A stretch of DNA of 64,000 nt, from assembly GCA_902776455.1 (NCBI GenBank), contig CACYQI010000011.1:28866-92865 (forward strand), in the 5' to 3' direction. Below are positions 50,302 to 57,825 of the stretch, one piece after another. Below the pieces are notes generated by a model. That model saw only the letters and a program-made list of their open reading frames with translations, made no database searches and was not told the origin of the DNA. Every line of letters begins with the position of its first letter. The first letter of the stretch is position 1. Origin of the DNA: an uncultured Bacteroidales bacterium (GTDB lineage Bacteria > Bacteroidota > Bacteroidia > Bacteroidales > Bacteroidaceae). A program made the translations under genes and the position numbers.

Positions 50302-50783
50302 AACTCTATCATGGCTCGAATATGAGTATAGGGGAGATTGATCTGAAACGTGGGCGCAAGGGAAAGGACTTCGGACAGGGCTTCTACTTGAGTGCCGACC
50401 GTAGTCAGGCATTGATGATGGCCGAGCGGACAGTTGACAGGGAGGAAAGCGGCGAGGCGACACTGACTACCTATCTGTTTGATGACAGCATTCTCTTTGA
50501 GCCTACGGACTTGAAGGTGAAGGTGTTCGAGAATTATTCAAAGGAGTGGGCGGAGTTTATCATCAAGAACCGTCGTAACAAAAGCCTTCAGCCAACGCAT
50601 GACTATGACATCGTCTATGGCCCGATAGCTGATGACAAGGTGGGACTGCAGATAAACCGTTACCACTTGCAGTATATATCTATGGAGGAGCTTATTAGGC
50701 AACTTTCATTCCTGCGCCCCACGTTCCAGTATTTCTTTGGGACGGAGCGGGCCATCAGATTACTTCAAAAGATTGACGGATGA
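50298..50783 (+). CDS. DUF3990 ADP-ribosyltransferase-fold protein, probable toxin
   Basis: 161 residues. The DUF3990 signature is clear: KLYHGSNMSIGEID (~2-15, the His of an ART fold), GRKGKDFGQGFYLSADRSQA (~19-38), DYDIVYGPIADDKVGLQIN (~102-120), and a C-terminal helix FQYFFGTERAIRLLQ. The family belongs to the ADP-ribosyltransferase clan; whether it modifies protein, RNA or DNA is unknown. It is translationally coupled at both ends by ATGA overlaps, between a DUF3791 protein and a second small helical protein. Confidence 0.85.
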   Translation: MKLYHGSNMSIGEIDLKRGRKGKDFGQGFYLSADRSQALMMAERTVDREESGEATLTTYLFDDSILFEPTDLKVKVFENYSKEWAEFIIKNRRNKSLQPTHDYDIVYGPIADDKVGLQINRYHLQYISMEELIRQLSFLRPTFQYFFGTERAIRLLQKIDG

Positions 50784-51010
50784 TGAACATGCAAGAGGAA
50801 CAAGACAGACAATTTCAGATAGAGTGCCTGACAAACGAACTTGTGGCCATGCTGATGGAAGAACGTGGTCTGACAATGGAGCAAGCTATGGATACCGTTT
50901 ACAGTTCGCATACCTTTGAAAAGGTGGAGCGCGCGAGTACGGGACTTTTCTATCAGGGATCAGTATATGTGATGGATATGCTCCGAGAGGAATTGGGGGC
51001 TACAAAATAA
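50780..51010 (+). CDS. DUF3791-like small protein, third gene of the operon
   Basis: 76 residues (EEQDRQFQIECLTNELVAMLMEERGLTMEQAMDTVYSSHTFEKVER, GLFYQGSVYVMDMLREEL). It starts inside the stop codon of the DUF3990 gene (ATGA). It is helical and acidic, with the DUF3791-like pattern of a helix, a short loop and YVMDMLREEL. Two small partners on either side of one enzyme is unusual for simple toxin-antitoxin pairs. ung follows after 12 bp. Confidence 0.8.
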   Translation: MMNMQEEQDRQFQIECLTNELVAMLMEERGLTMEQAMDTVYSSHTFEKVERASTGLFYQGSVYVMDMLREELGATK

Positions 51011-51022
51011 ATAAGGAAACAC

Positions 51023-51685
51023 ATGGATGTAAAGATAGAATCATCGTGGAAGCAGCAGCTGCAGGAGGAGTTCGACAAGCCTTACTTCCAGGCGCTGACG
51101 CAGTTCGTGCGGCAGGAGTACGCGGCGGGCACTTGCTATCCGCCCGGGCGGCTCATCTTCAATGCCTTCGACACGACACCTTTCCATGAGGTGCGCGTGG
51201 TCATCCTGGGGCAAGACCCTTACCACGGCCCCGGACAGGCGCACGGACTCTGCTTCAGCGTGAACGACGGCATACCTTTCCCGCCCTCGCTCCAAAACAT
51301 CTTCAAGGAGATACAGGCCGAGACGGGAGCACCCATCCCGCAGAGCGGCAACCTGACACGCTGGGCACGGCAGGGCGTCTTCCTGCTGAACACCTGTCTT
51401 TCGGTTCGCGAGCACCAGGCCTTCAGCCATAGCGGCAAGGGCTGGGAGACGTTCACCGATGCCGCCATCGCCGCCCTCAGCAAGGGACGCGAACATCTTG
51501 TCTTCATGCTCTGGGGCGCTCCGGCAGGACGGAAGGCTGCCCTCATCGACCAGAGCCGACACCTTGTCCTCACGAGCGCTCACCCCAGCCCGCTCAGCGC
51601 CATGCGCGGCTTCATGGGCAACGGACATTTCCTGAAGTGCAACGAATATCTCATCGAGCATGGGCAAAGACCAATCGTTTGGTAA
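51023..51685 (+). CDS. ung: Ung, uracil-DNA glycosylase
   Basis: 220 residues, family 1. Removes uracil from DNA in base excision repair. Motifs: catalytic Asp65 in ILGQDPYHGPGQAHGLCFSV, FPPSLQNIFKEI, GVFLLNTCLSVREHQAFSH, and the His loop HPSPLSAMRGFMGNGHF. It overlaps the DUF3109 gene by 26 bp, the arrangement seen in other Bacteroidales. Confidence 0.97.
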   Translation: MDVKIESSWKQQLQEEFDKPYFQALTQFVRQEYAAGTCYPPGRLIFNAFDTTPFHEVRVVILGQDPYHGPGQAHGLCFSVNDGIPFPPSLQNIFKEIQAETGAPIPQSGNLTRWARQGVFLLNTCLSVREHQAFSHSGKGWETFTDAAIAALSKGREHLVFMLWGAPAGRKAALIDQSRHLVLTSAHPSPLSAMRGFMGNGHFLKCNEYLIEHGQRPIVW

Positions 51686-52217
51686 TCTCATCGAGGTCGG
51701 CGACGTCATCCTGCACTCCGACATCCTGACGGAGTACTTCTGCTGCGACATCGAGCGCTGCCACGGCCGTTGCTGCGAGGAAGGCGACGCCGGTGCGCCC
51801 GTCACCCTCGACGAGATAGCGGACATCGAGGAGAACCTCGATGAACTGTGGCCGCAGCTCTCGGCAGGAGCACAGGCCGTCATCGACCGCCAGGGCGTCT
51901 GCTATCCCGACCCGGAAGGCGAACTGGTGACGAGCATCGTCTGCGGCGGCAACTGCGCCTTCCGAGGGCCGAAGGGATGCCTCTTGAAGCAAAAGCCCAT
52001 CAGCTGCCACCTCTACCCTATCCGCGAGAAAAGGCTCGGCCCCTTGACCGGACTCAACTACCACCGCTGGAACATCTGCGAGGACGCCATCCGCCTCGGC
52101 ACAGAGCGCGGCATCCGCCTCTACGAGTTCCTGCGCGAACCCCTCATCCGCCGCTTCGGCCGGGAGTGGTACGACGAGCTTTGCACCGTCGCCGAGCAGT
52201 ACCTAAAGTCTCTTTAG
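51660..52217 (+). CDS. DUF3109 cysteine-rich protein
   Basis: 185 residues of the DUF3109 family, related to YkgJ-like zinc/iron-chelating proteins. Cysteines are arranged as CCDIERCHGRCC (~28-39), CGGNCAFRGPKGCLL (~95-110) and ISCHLYPIR. It is probably a metal- or cluster-binding cytoplasmic protein with an unknown task. It is translationally coupled to ung. Confidence 0.9.
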   Translation: MGKDQSFGNLIEVGDVILHSDILTEYFCCDIERCHGRCCEEGDAGAPVTLDEIADIEENLDELWPQLSAGAQAVIDRQGVCYPDPEGELVTSIVCGGNCAFRGPKGCLLKQKPISCHLYPIREKRLGPLTGLNYHRWNICEDAIRLGTERGIRLYEFLREPLIRRFGREWYDELCTVAEQYLKSL

Positions 52218-52242
52218 CCACATCCCAAAAAGGATTCTCTAA

Positions 52243-52622
52243 ATTCACGTGAACTCGACGAAAATGGAAACTTACAGTCTATCATGTGTTAATCAAACAC
52301 AAAGACACTAAGGCACTAAGGCACTAAGTAACTACCCATGGTGTGAAGACACAAAGGTCTTGGGCTGAGGAATCTTTGTGTCTTCATTTCAGACGCATAG
52401 CACTTCGTGTCTTCGTGTCTTTGTGTATGATTGTCTTTGGACTTTCGTCGTTCCGCCTGCGCCTGAGACTTGCCGAAGAACTCACGTTTAATTCATATTT
52501 TTACGTAAATTCGACGAATCTTATTTATGGTAATTCATGGGGCATTCCTGGTAATTCGCTTTATCTTAAACATATAATTGCCATGTAATCGTCCATATAA
52601 TTATTTCTTCGAGTTCACGTTA
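52243..52622. repeat. Nested word hairpins after DUF3109
   Basis: Outer words CACGTGAACTCGACGAAAA (52247) and TTCGAGTTCACGT (52610) are reverse complements. Inside is a second hairpin, 52278-52442: left arm AATCAAACACAAAGACACTA plus AGGCACTAAGGCAC, right arm CTTCGTGTCTTCGTGTCTTT plus GTGTATGATT. It accounts for most of the gene-free 52218-52826; nothing else is seen there except the promoter. Confidence 0.8.
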
Positions 52623-52759
52623 TTTCATGTTTTATGAAATGCAAAGTAAGCCAAGGACAGTCCAACCATTCGTCACCTCGGCATAGGCGGAAACGCCTTA
52701 TTCTGCTTGCAAAGATGTGTTTTTTTTGTTCCATGGGCAGATAAGTCGTGAATTATTTG

Positions 52760-52767
52760 TATCTTTG
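52760..52767 (+). promoter_or_regulatory. -7 box TATCTTTG for the GH123-like gene
   Basis: TATCTTTG lies 59 bp before the ATG at 52827. Confidence 0.5.
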
Positions 52768-52826
52768 TGGCGGAAATAGGATAAAGACACACCATAACCA
52801 TAACTAAACTAACCATTATTACTCTT

Positions 52827-54527
52827 ATGAAGCACATTCTTTCTTTCCTCTTTGCTTTTGCTGCGCTTTGCATCCAGGCGCAAGTGAACAACACCGAGCC
52901 TGCCGACCCGAAGCCCGGGCCGCAGGAGGCTTGGCAACAACTGACACAGCCTTCGCTCGGCTGGGGAAGCACGGATGTCCGCTATTCGCGCTCACAGGTT
53001 CCGCAGACCTCGAAGTCGTCGCCTCTGCTGCGTGCCTGGCGCGGAGAGAGGGTTTCGGCACAAGCCGTCCTCGCCACTCCGACGGACCTCGGCGATGTAT
53101 CGTTCGAGGTGAGCGACTTGAAGTGCGGACGGAACGTCATCCCGGCTTCGGCCGTGAAGAAGTACTTCGTGCGCTACGTCATGGCCGACAGCTATAAGGA
53201 CCGGAACGACACCGTCCTCGTGGCCGACCGCCTCGACCCCGTCGGCTCGCTGAAGGTGGAGGCCAACACGGCCCGTCCGCTTTGGCTCGACATCCATGTG
53301 CCCGCAGAAGCGAAGGCCGGAACGTACAAGGGAACCGTCAGCGTAAGCTGCGACGGCAAGAAGCTCGCTCTGCCCCTGCAGCTCCAGGTGGCCGACCGCC
53401 TGCTCCCCGCTCCCAGCCAGTGGAGCTTCCACCTCGACCTCTGGCAGAACCCCTACGCCGTGGCACGCTACTTTGAGGTGCCGCTGTGGAGCCAACAGCA
53501 CTTCGACCTGATGCGGCCCATCATGGAGCTGCTGGCCGCTGCAGGGCAGAAGGTCATCACCTGCTCCGTCATCAACAAGCCGTGGAACGGACAGACCTTC
53601 GACCCCTTCGAGAGCATGGTAGGAAAGACGAAGGAACTCGACGGCACGTGGCGGTACGACTACACGGTGTTCGACCGCTGGGTGGAGTTCATGATGTCGT
53701 GCGGCATCACGGAACAGATTGACTGCTACACGCTTGTGCCCTGGCACTATCGGTTCGACTACTACGACCGCGCCACGAACAACGTGCAGTACCTCGACTG
53801 CAAGCCCGACCAGAAGGCCTACCACGACTTCATCGTCCCGTTCCTCAAGGATCTGAGCCGACACCTCAGGGAGAAAGGCTGGTTCGAGCGCACCTACATC
53901 GCCATGGACGAGCGTCCGGCGGCACAGATGGACGCCGCGTGGCGCATCATCCAGGAGGCTGACCCCGAATTCAAAGTGGAGGGTGCCGCCAACTACAGCG
54001 TGGAGAGCGAGTCGGCCGACCGCATCGACGACCTGAGCGTAGGCGTCCACTACAAACTTCTGCAGGGCGAGGCACTCGCCAAGCGCAAGGCAAGGGGGCA
54101 GAAAATCACTTTCTACACCTGCTGCAGCAGCGAGTGCCCCAACACCTTCACCTTCTCTCAGCCCGCCGAGGCCACATACCTCTGCCTTCATGCCTTGGCC
54201 TGCGGCTACGACGGCTACCTGCGCTGGGCCTACAACAGCTGGTCTCCCCAGCCCAACCAGAGCAGCCGCTACCGCAGCAAGGACTGGGCTTCGGGCGACT
54301 GCTACCTCGTCTATCCGGGCGGCAGCAGCATCCGTTTCGAACGACTCACGGAGGGCGTACAGGCCTTCGAGAAGATTCGTCTGCTCCGGCCTACGCTCAA
54401 CCTCAAGCAGGCTAAGGACCTCGACGAGATGCTCCGCTACTTCGCACCTCAGAAATGCACGGCCGACGACGACGTAGAGGGCATGGTACGCAAGATGAAC
54501 GACCTGCTCTGGAAGCTCTCGAAGTAA
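52827..54527 (+). CDS. GH123/DUF4091-type glycoside hydrolase
   Basis: 566 residues with a signal peptide (MKHILSFLFAFAALCIQAQ). A beta-sandwich N-terminal domain (~60-190; ERVSAQAVLATPTDLGDVSFEVSDL, RPLWLDIHVPAEAKAGTYKGTVSV) precedes a TIM-barrel-like domain (~200-480) with FHLDLWQNPYAVARYF and the adjacent acid pair in YIAMDERPAAQMDAAW, the Asp-Glu arrangement of GH123. The DUF4091 end follows (SRYRSKDWASGDCYLVYPGGSSIRFERLTEGVQAFEKIRLLR). GH123 enzymes remove beta-GalNAc; the true substrate is not shown. Confidence 0.88.
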   Translation: MKHILSFLFAFAALCIQAQVNNTEPADPKPGPQEAWQQLTQPSLGWGSTDVRYSRSQVPQTSKSSPLLRAWRGERVSAQAVLATPTDLGDVSFEVSDLKCGRNVIPASAVKKYFVRYVMADSYKDRNDTVLVADRLDPVGSLKVEANTARPLWLDIHVPAEAKAGTYKGTVSVSCDGKKLALPLQLQVADRLLPAPSQWSFHLDLWQNPYAVARYFEVPLWSQQHFDLMRPIMELLAAAGQKVITCSVINKPWNGQTFDPFESMVGKTKELDGTWRYDYTVFDRWVEFMMSCGITEQIDCYTLVPWHYRFDYYDRATNNVQYLDCKPDQKAYHDFIVPFLKDLSRHLREKGWFERTYIAMDERPAAQMDAAWRIIQEADPEFKVEGAANYSVESESADRIDDLSVGVHYKLLQGEALAKRKARGQKITFYTCCSSECPNTFTFSQPAEATYLCLHALACGYDGYLRWAYNSWSPQPNQSSRYRSKDWASGDCYLVYPGGSSIRFERLTEGVQAFEKIRLLRPTLNLKQAKDLDEMLRYFAPQKCTADDDVEGMVRKMNDLLWKLSK

Positions 54528-54540
54528 AAAGAGACTTCGC

Positions 54541-54965
54541 TTCCTTTCCCCTCCCCCTCGGGGGAGGTATTCGCTTCCTTTCCCCTCCCATTTAAGGGGA
54601 GGGGTACTACAGGCAGAGACTTCGCTTCCTTTCCCCTCCCATTTAAGGGGAGGGGTACTACAGGCAGAGACTTCGCTTCCCTTCCCCTCCCATTTAAGGG
54701 GAGGGGTACTACAGGCAGAGACTTCGCTTCCTTTCCCCTCCCATTTAAGGGGAGGGGGTAGGGGTGGGGTGAAGTAGATGAAGGCGGGGCTGATAATAGG
54801 CGACGGCGGGGCTGACAGGAATGGTCCCCACCCCTAACCCCTCCCCTGCGAGGGGAGGGGAACCGCGGGCAGGCTTCACTGCTAACCTCCAAGCCCCTCC
54901 CCTTTAAGGGGAGGTTGGGAGGGGTCTTTTTCCTCTTAAGGGGAGGGGAACCGCGGGCAGAGGCA
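54541..54965. repeat. Tandem ~51-bp repeats and C-rich hairpins
   Basis: The unit ACTTCGCTTCCTTTCCCCTC + CCATTTAAGGGGAGGGGTAC + TACAGGCAGAG repeats about four times (TTCGCTTCC at 54572, 54621, 54672, 54723). It is followed by ACCCCTAACCCCTCCCC and CCCTCCCCTTTAAGGGG hairpins. Gene-free stretch 54528-55092. Confidence 0.85.
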
Positions 54966-54969
54966 AGGC

Positions 54970-55064
54970 GTTTTACACAGCGTGGAGCGTAAGCCAATAC
55001 AGCGTGGAGCGTAAGCCTACACAGCGTGGAGCATCGGCCTGAACAGCGTGGAGCGTAAATCTAC
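54970..55064. repeat. ACAGCGTGGAGCGTAAGCC array
   Basis: Four ACAGCGTGGAGC units with linkers GTAAGCCAATAC, GTAAGCCTAC and ATCGGCCTGA. This is the CTCCGTGGAG family with a changed first half. Confidence 0.8.
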
Positions 55065-55092
55065 ACTATAAACGGTCTAATAATTTAGCATT

Positions 55093-55839
55093 ATGAAGAA
55101 AATCATCACCTGCCTGCTGGCGGCGCTGGGACTGACATCGGCCTGCGCACAGCAAACATTCGAAGTTGACGAGTTCCAAACGAAGAGCGGCAAGACGGTA
55201 CGCTTCCATGCCCTGATGCACGCCAGCATCCGCATCGAGTACGACGGGATGGACATTCAGGTCGATCCCGTCTCGAAGCTGAGGGAACGGACGACAGACT
55301 ACTCGCTGATGCCGAAGGCTAAATTCATTCTCGTCACCCACGAACACGGCGACCACTACGACGAAGCCGCGCTGAAGCTGCTCTCGGACAGCGACACACG
55401 CTTCGTCATGAACCAACGCACGGCCGAGATGCTCGGTCCGGACAAGCCTCTCATCTTCCCGATGGTCAATGGCCAATGCTTCGAGTTCGATGAGATAAGA
55501 GTGGATGCCGTGCCCGCCTACAACACGACGGAAGGCCACCAGAAGTTCCACCCGAAAGGTCGCGACAACGGCTACATCCTCTCGCTCGACGGTCTGCGCA
55601 TCTACATCGCCGGCGACACGGAGGACATACCCGAGATGGCCGACCTTGGGGACATCGACATCGCCTTCCTGCCCTGCAACCAACCCTACACAATGACACA
55701 GGAGCAACTCGTCAGGGCTGCCAAAACCATCCGGCCCAAAGTGCTCTTCCCCTATCACTACGGACAGACGGACGTCAGCACCATCCCCTCCCAGCTGAAG
55801 GACGAAGGCATCGACGTCAGAATCCGACACTACGAATAA
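55093..55839 (+). CDS. Secreted metallo-beta-lactamase-fold hydrolase
   Basis: 248 residues with a signal peptide (MKKIITCLLAALGLTSACAQ; the LTSAC could also be a lipobox). The metal motif is VTHEHGDHYDE (~80-90), with a later Asp in YIAGDTEDIPEM and His in LFPYHYGQ. It is like UlaG-type or RNase-Z-like lactonases. The usual substrate of such exported MBL proteins in Bacteroidales is not known. The word tract AAAAGGTGAAAAAG follows. Confidence 0.88.
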   Translation: MKKIITCLLAALGLTSACAQQTFEVDEFQTKSGKTVRFHALMHASIRIEYDGMDIQVDPVSKLRERTTDYSLMPKAKFILVTHEHGDHYDEAALKLLSDSDTRFVMNQRTAEMLGPDKPLIFPMVNGQCFEFDEIRVDAVPAYNTTEGHQKFHPKGRDNGYILSLDGLRIYIAGDTEDIPEMADLGDIDIAFLPCNQPYTMTQEQLVRAAKTIRPKVLFPYHYGQTDVSTIPSQLKDEGIDVRIRHYE

Positions 55840-55912
55840 AAGGGGAAAAGGTGAAAAAGTGAAAAGGTGAAAAAGTAAAAAGGTAAAAAGTGAAAAGGTG
55901 AAAAAGGTTTTC
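55840..55912. repeat. AAAAGGTGAAAAAGTG word tract
   Basis: The word AAAAGGTGAAAAAG repeats about six times and runs into the first codons of the next gene. Confidence 0.7.
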
Positions 55913-56233
55913 CTCATTAAGCGGCATCCGATGGGCAGGAAGTTCTTGGCTATCTGTCTCTTCGGCTTCATCTTCACCGTCCGGCCCCTCAGCAAAACGG
56001 AGCTTAACCACGAACTCATCCACGTGGTCCAGCAGAAGGAACTCCTCTACCTGCCCTTCTTCCTCTGGTACTTCCTGGAGTGGCTCGTCCTGCTCCTCAA
56101 GTACCGCGACCACATGGAGGCCTACCGCCACATCCGCTTCGAAGAGGAAGCCTACCGCCACCAGGACGACCTCGACTACCTCAAGCACCGGAAGCTTTTT
56201 GCCTATTGCCGAACCAGCTCCGACGAGGCATAA
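55898..56233 (+). CDS. Small membrane protein with HELIH zinc-protease-like motif
   Basis: 111 residues from GTG 55898, which lies in the word tract; ATG 55931 is an alternative. FKxxAxNLFGxxFxR-like MGRKFLAICLFGFIFTVRPLS is followed by LNHELIHVVQQKELLYLPFFLWYFLEWLVLL. HELIH fits HExxH, and the EAYRHQDDLDYL near the end could supply a third ligand. I recall similar small proteins across Bacteroidales, unnamed. Whether it cuts anything is unknown. Confidence 0.75.
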   Translation: MKKVFLIKRHPMGRKFLAICLFGFIFTVRPLSKTELNHELIHVVQQKELLYLPFFLWYFLEWLVLLLKYRDHMEAYRHIRFEEEAYRHQDDLDYLKHRKLFAYCRTSSDEA

Positions 56234-56300
56234 TCCCCCCCGGAGCGCCCTGCGCTTCCATATACGTGCCCTGTGCCTGCTTTTTTTCTTCCTTTTCCTT

Positions 56301-56328
56301 TTTGTTTCCCAAATAATTTGTATCTTTG
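56301..56328 (+). promoter_or_regulatory. Promoter of the candidate structured RNA
   Basis: TTTG (56301-56304) and TATCTTTG (56321-56328), with a 16-bp spacer that is slightly short. Transcription would begin near 56334, exactly where the first stem starts. Confidence 0.6.
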
Positions 56329-56333
56329 CAAAA

Positions 56334-56621
56334 CGAAAGGGCTGCAAACAGCCTCAGCGGAGGTTCCCTTTCGACACAAACCTTATTAGTAACAATAACG
56401 ACAATAGCAGTTATTAGGAGAATGTAGAAACGTGAGAAATTTCTAATTCTAAGTTGTATAACGATAATTGTGGTTGTCCGCGTTTATAGCGTGGACGTCA
56501 CTTATCATACAACTGGGCAATTCTCACGGCCTCTACATTCGATAAGGAGCGGACACGCTTCTTTCGTGTGTAGAGGCCTTGACGCAAATGGTGGCCCGAA
56601 GATTCCGATAAGTGCTTTTTG
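56334..56621 (+). ncRNA. Candidate structured non-coding RNA
   Basis: No credible open frame lies here, yet the sequence folds almost end to end. A three-way junction: CGAAAGGG (56334-56341) pairs with CCCTTTCG (56366-56373) around GCTG/CAGC and CCTC/GAGG hairpins. A stem TTAGTAAC/GTTATTAG (56386-56417). A long rod: GTAGA...GTGAGAA pairs with TTCTCAC...TCTAC, then AGTTGTAT-GATAA with TTATCATACAACT, closed by GTCCGCG/CGTGGAC (56424-56536), with one large internal bubble. An alternative 9-bp stem GGCCTCTAC/GTAGAGGCC (56528-56578) competes with the rod's base. A T5 run at 56616 may end it. A rod with a bubble recalls 6S RNA, but identity is unknown. Confidence 0.55.
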
Positions 56622-56643
56622 TCCGATGCTATAAGCGCAAGGA

Positions 56644-57486
56644 ATGCCAGACAAAGAAACTGGTCTGCCTGGCTTGCCGCCGGAGGTGCTCCCCATCCTC
56701 CTGCGCGACCATACCACAGGCCGCAACATCTTCTGGGCCACGCACGACTACGAAGCGCTCGGAAGCCCCTACGACTATCATGCTGAGATACTGCCCCAAC
56801 TCATTACGGGCGAGCACAGCATGGTGGTCCGCCCCCGTGTGCTCAAGACGAAGGAGAACCAGACCGACCGCTCGAAGGACATGGCCGAAGTCTTCACTCC
56901 GTCGTGGATCTGCAACGCCCAGAACAACCTGGTATGCGATGCTCTGCCTAAGGAGATGTCCTGGCAGGACTTTGTTCGTACGACATGCCTGGAGATAACC
57001 TGCGGCGAAGCACCCTACCTCGTCAGCCGATACGACACCACTACCGGCGACCTCATTCCCCTGCACCAGCGCATCGGCCTGCTCGACCGCAAGCTAAGCC
57101 TCGTCTCAAAGAACACGGAGACAAGCGACGAGTGGCACCAATGGGCACGGATAGCCTACCAGCACACCTACGGCTACGAATGGCAGGGCGATAACCTGCT
57201 CCTGGCACGACTGAACCTGCTCCTATCCTACCTCGACTACTACGAAGCACGCTTCGGCCAGACTCCCCCACCCCACTGCATCAACGACATCGCCGACATC
57301 ATCTCCTGGAACCTCTGGCAGATGGACGGACTGAAATGTGGCATACCGGGACACGAACCCACAGAAAGCTTGGAAGACGACTTCTGCAACACCTTCTTCC
57401 CGCCTGCCCCCGAAGAACGATACTGCCGCATCCGCGACTGGGACAAAGATGAAGAAATAAGATACATCGATATAATGGACAAATGA
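56644..57486 (+). CDS. Methylase-like subunit of a restriction-modification locus
   Basis: 280 residues like proteins annotated 'restriction endonuclease subunit M'. It holds an EVFTPSWICNAQNNLVCDALP segment (~80-100, like the N-terminus of adenine methylases) and LEITCGEAPYLVSRYDTTTGDLIPLHQRIGLLDRKL (~115-150). It lacks an NPPY catalytic motif, so it is probably a partner or decayed methylase. It starts ~22 bp after the structured RNA and is separated from the full methylase by a palindrome array and a word hairpin. Confidence 0.8.
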   Translation: MPDKETGLPGLPPEVLPILLRDHTTGRNIFWATHDYEALGSPYDYHAEILPQLITGEHSMVVRPRVLKTKENQTDRSKDMAEVFTPSWICNAQNNLVCDALPKEMSWQDFVRTTCLEITCGEAPYLVSRYDTTTGDLIPLHQRIGLLDRKLSLVSKNTETSDEWHQWARIAYQHTYGYEWQGDNLLLARLNLLLSYLDYYEARFGQTPPPHCINDIADIISWNLWQMDGLKCGIPGHEPTESLEDDFCNTFFPPAPEERYCRIRDWDKDEEIRYIDIMDK

Positions 57487-57526
57487 TAACAAGTATGGTG
57501 ATCCGCAAAAATGCCCCTATGGAAAA

Positions 57527-57606
57527 AAGTACGTGTACTTGTCGCCATAAGTACGTGTACTTATCCGAATAACTACGTGTACTTATCCCCATAAGTACGT
57601 GTACCT
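57527..57606. repeat. Four-copy AAGTACGTGTACTT array, 22-bp period
   Basis: Copies start at 57527, 57549, 57571 and 57593, exactly 22 bp apart, with spacers GTCGCCAT, ATCCGAAT and ATCCCCAT. Each is a palindrome with a central GT. The spacing places all copies on one face of the helix. Confidence 0.85.
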
Positions 57607-57677
57607 ATTTCCCCCATTCCCCAAAGAGGGGAACAAAGGGCACTTTAGCGGATTATAAAATAATAAGTTCCTAATAA

Positions 57678-57818
57678 AACCACAGATTAAACGGATTTAA
57701 CGGATTGGCACATTCTTCGCTTCGCTCAGGCGCAGGCGGAAGCCCTTAATCTGATAAATCTGAATATAATATGAATATATAATCCGTTTAATCCGCTTAA
57801 TCCGTGGTTTAATAATAG
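57678..57818. repeat. Word hairpin GGATTAAACGGATT / AATCCGTTTAATCC
   Basis: The left arm is AAACCACAGATTAAACGGAT plus TTAACGGATT; the right arm is AATCCGTTTAATCCGCTTAA plus TCCGTGGTTT. The inner TTCGCTCAGGCGCAGGCGG segment also occurs reversed at ~52450. It completes the gene-free 57487-57825. Confidence 0.85.
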
Positions 57819-57825
57819 CGATACA

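Noticed and set aside
56505-56741. A 78-codon minus-strand open frame over the structured RNA region.
   Set aside because: It shows no similarity and sits across several strong stems; the structure is better explained by RNA.
57527-57606. The 22-bp array considered as a CRISPR array.
   Set aside because: Copies are too short, the spacers are only 8 bp and similar to each other, and there are no cas genes.
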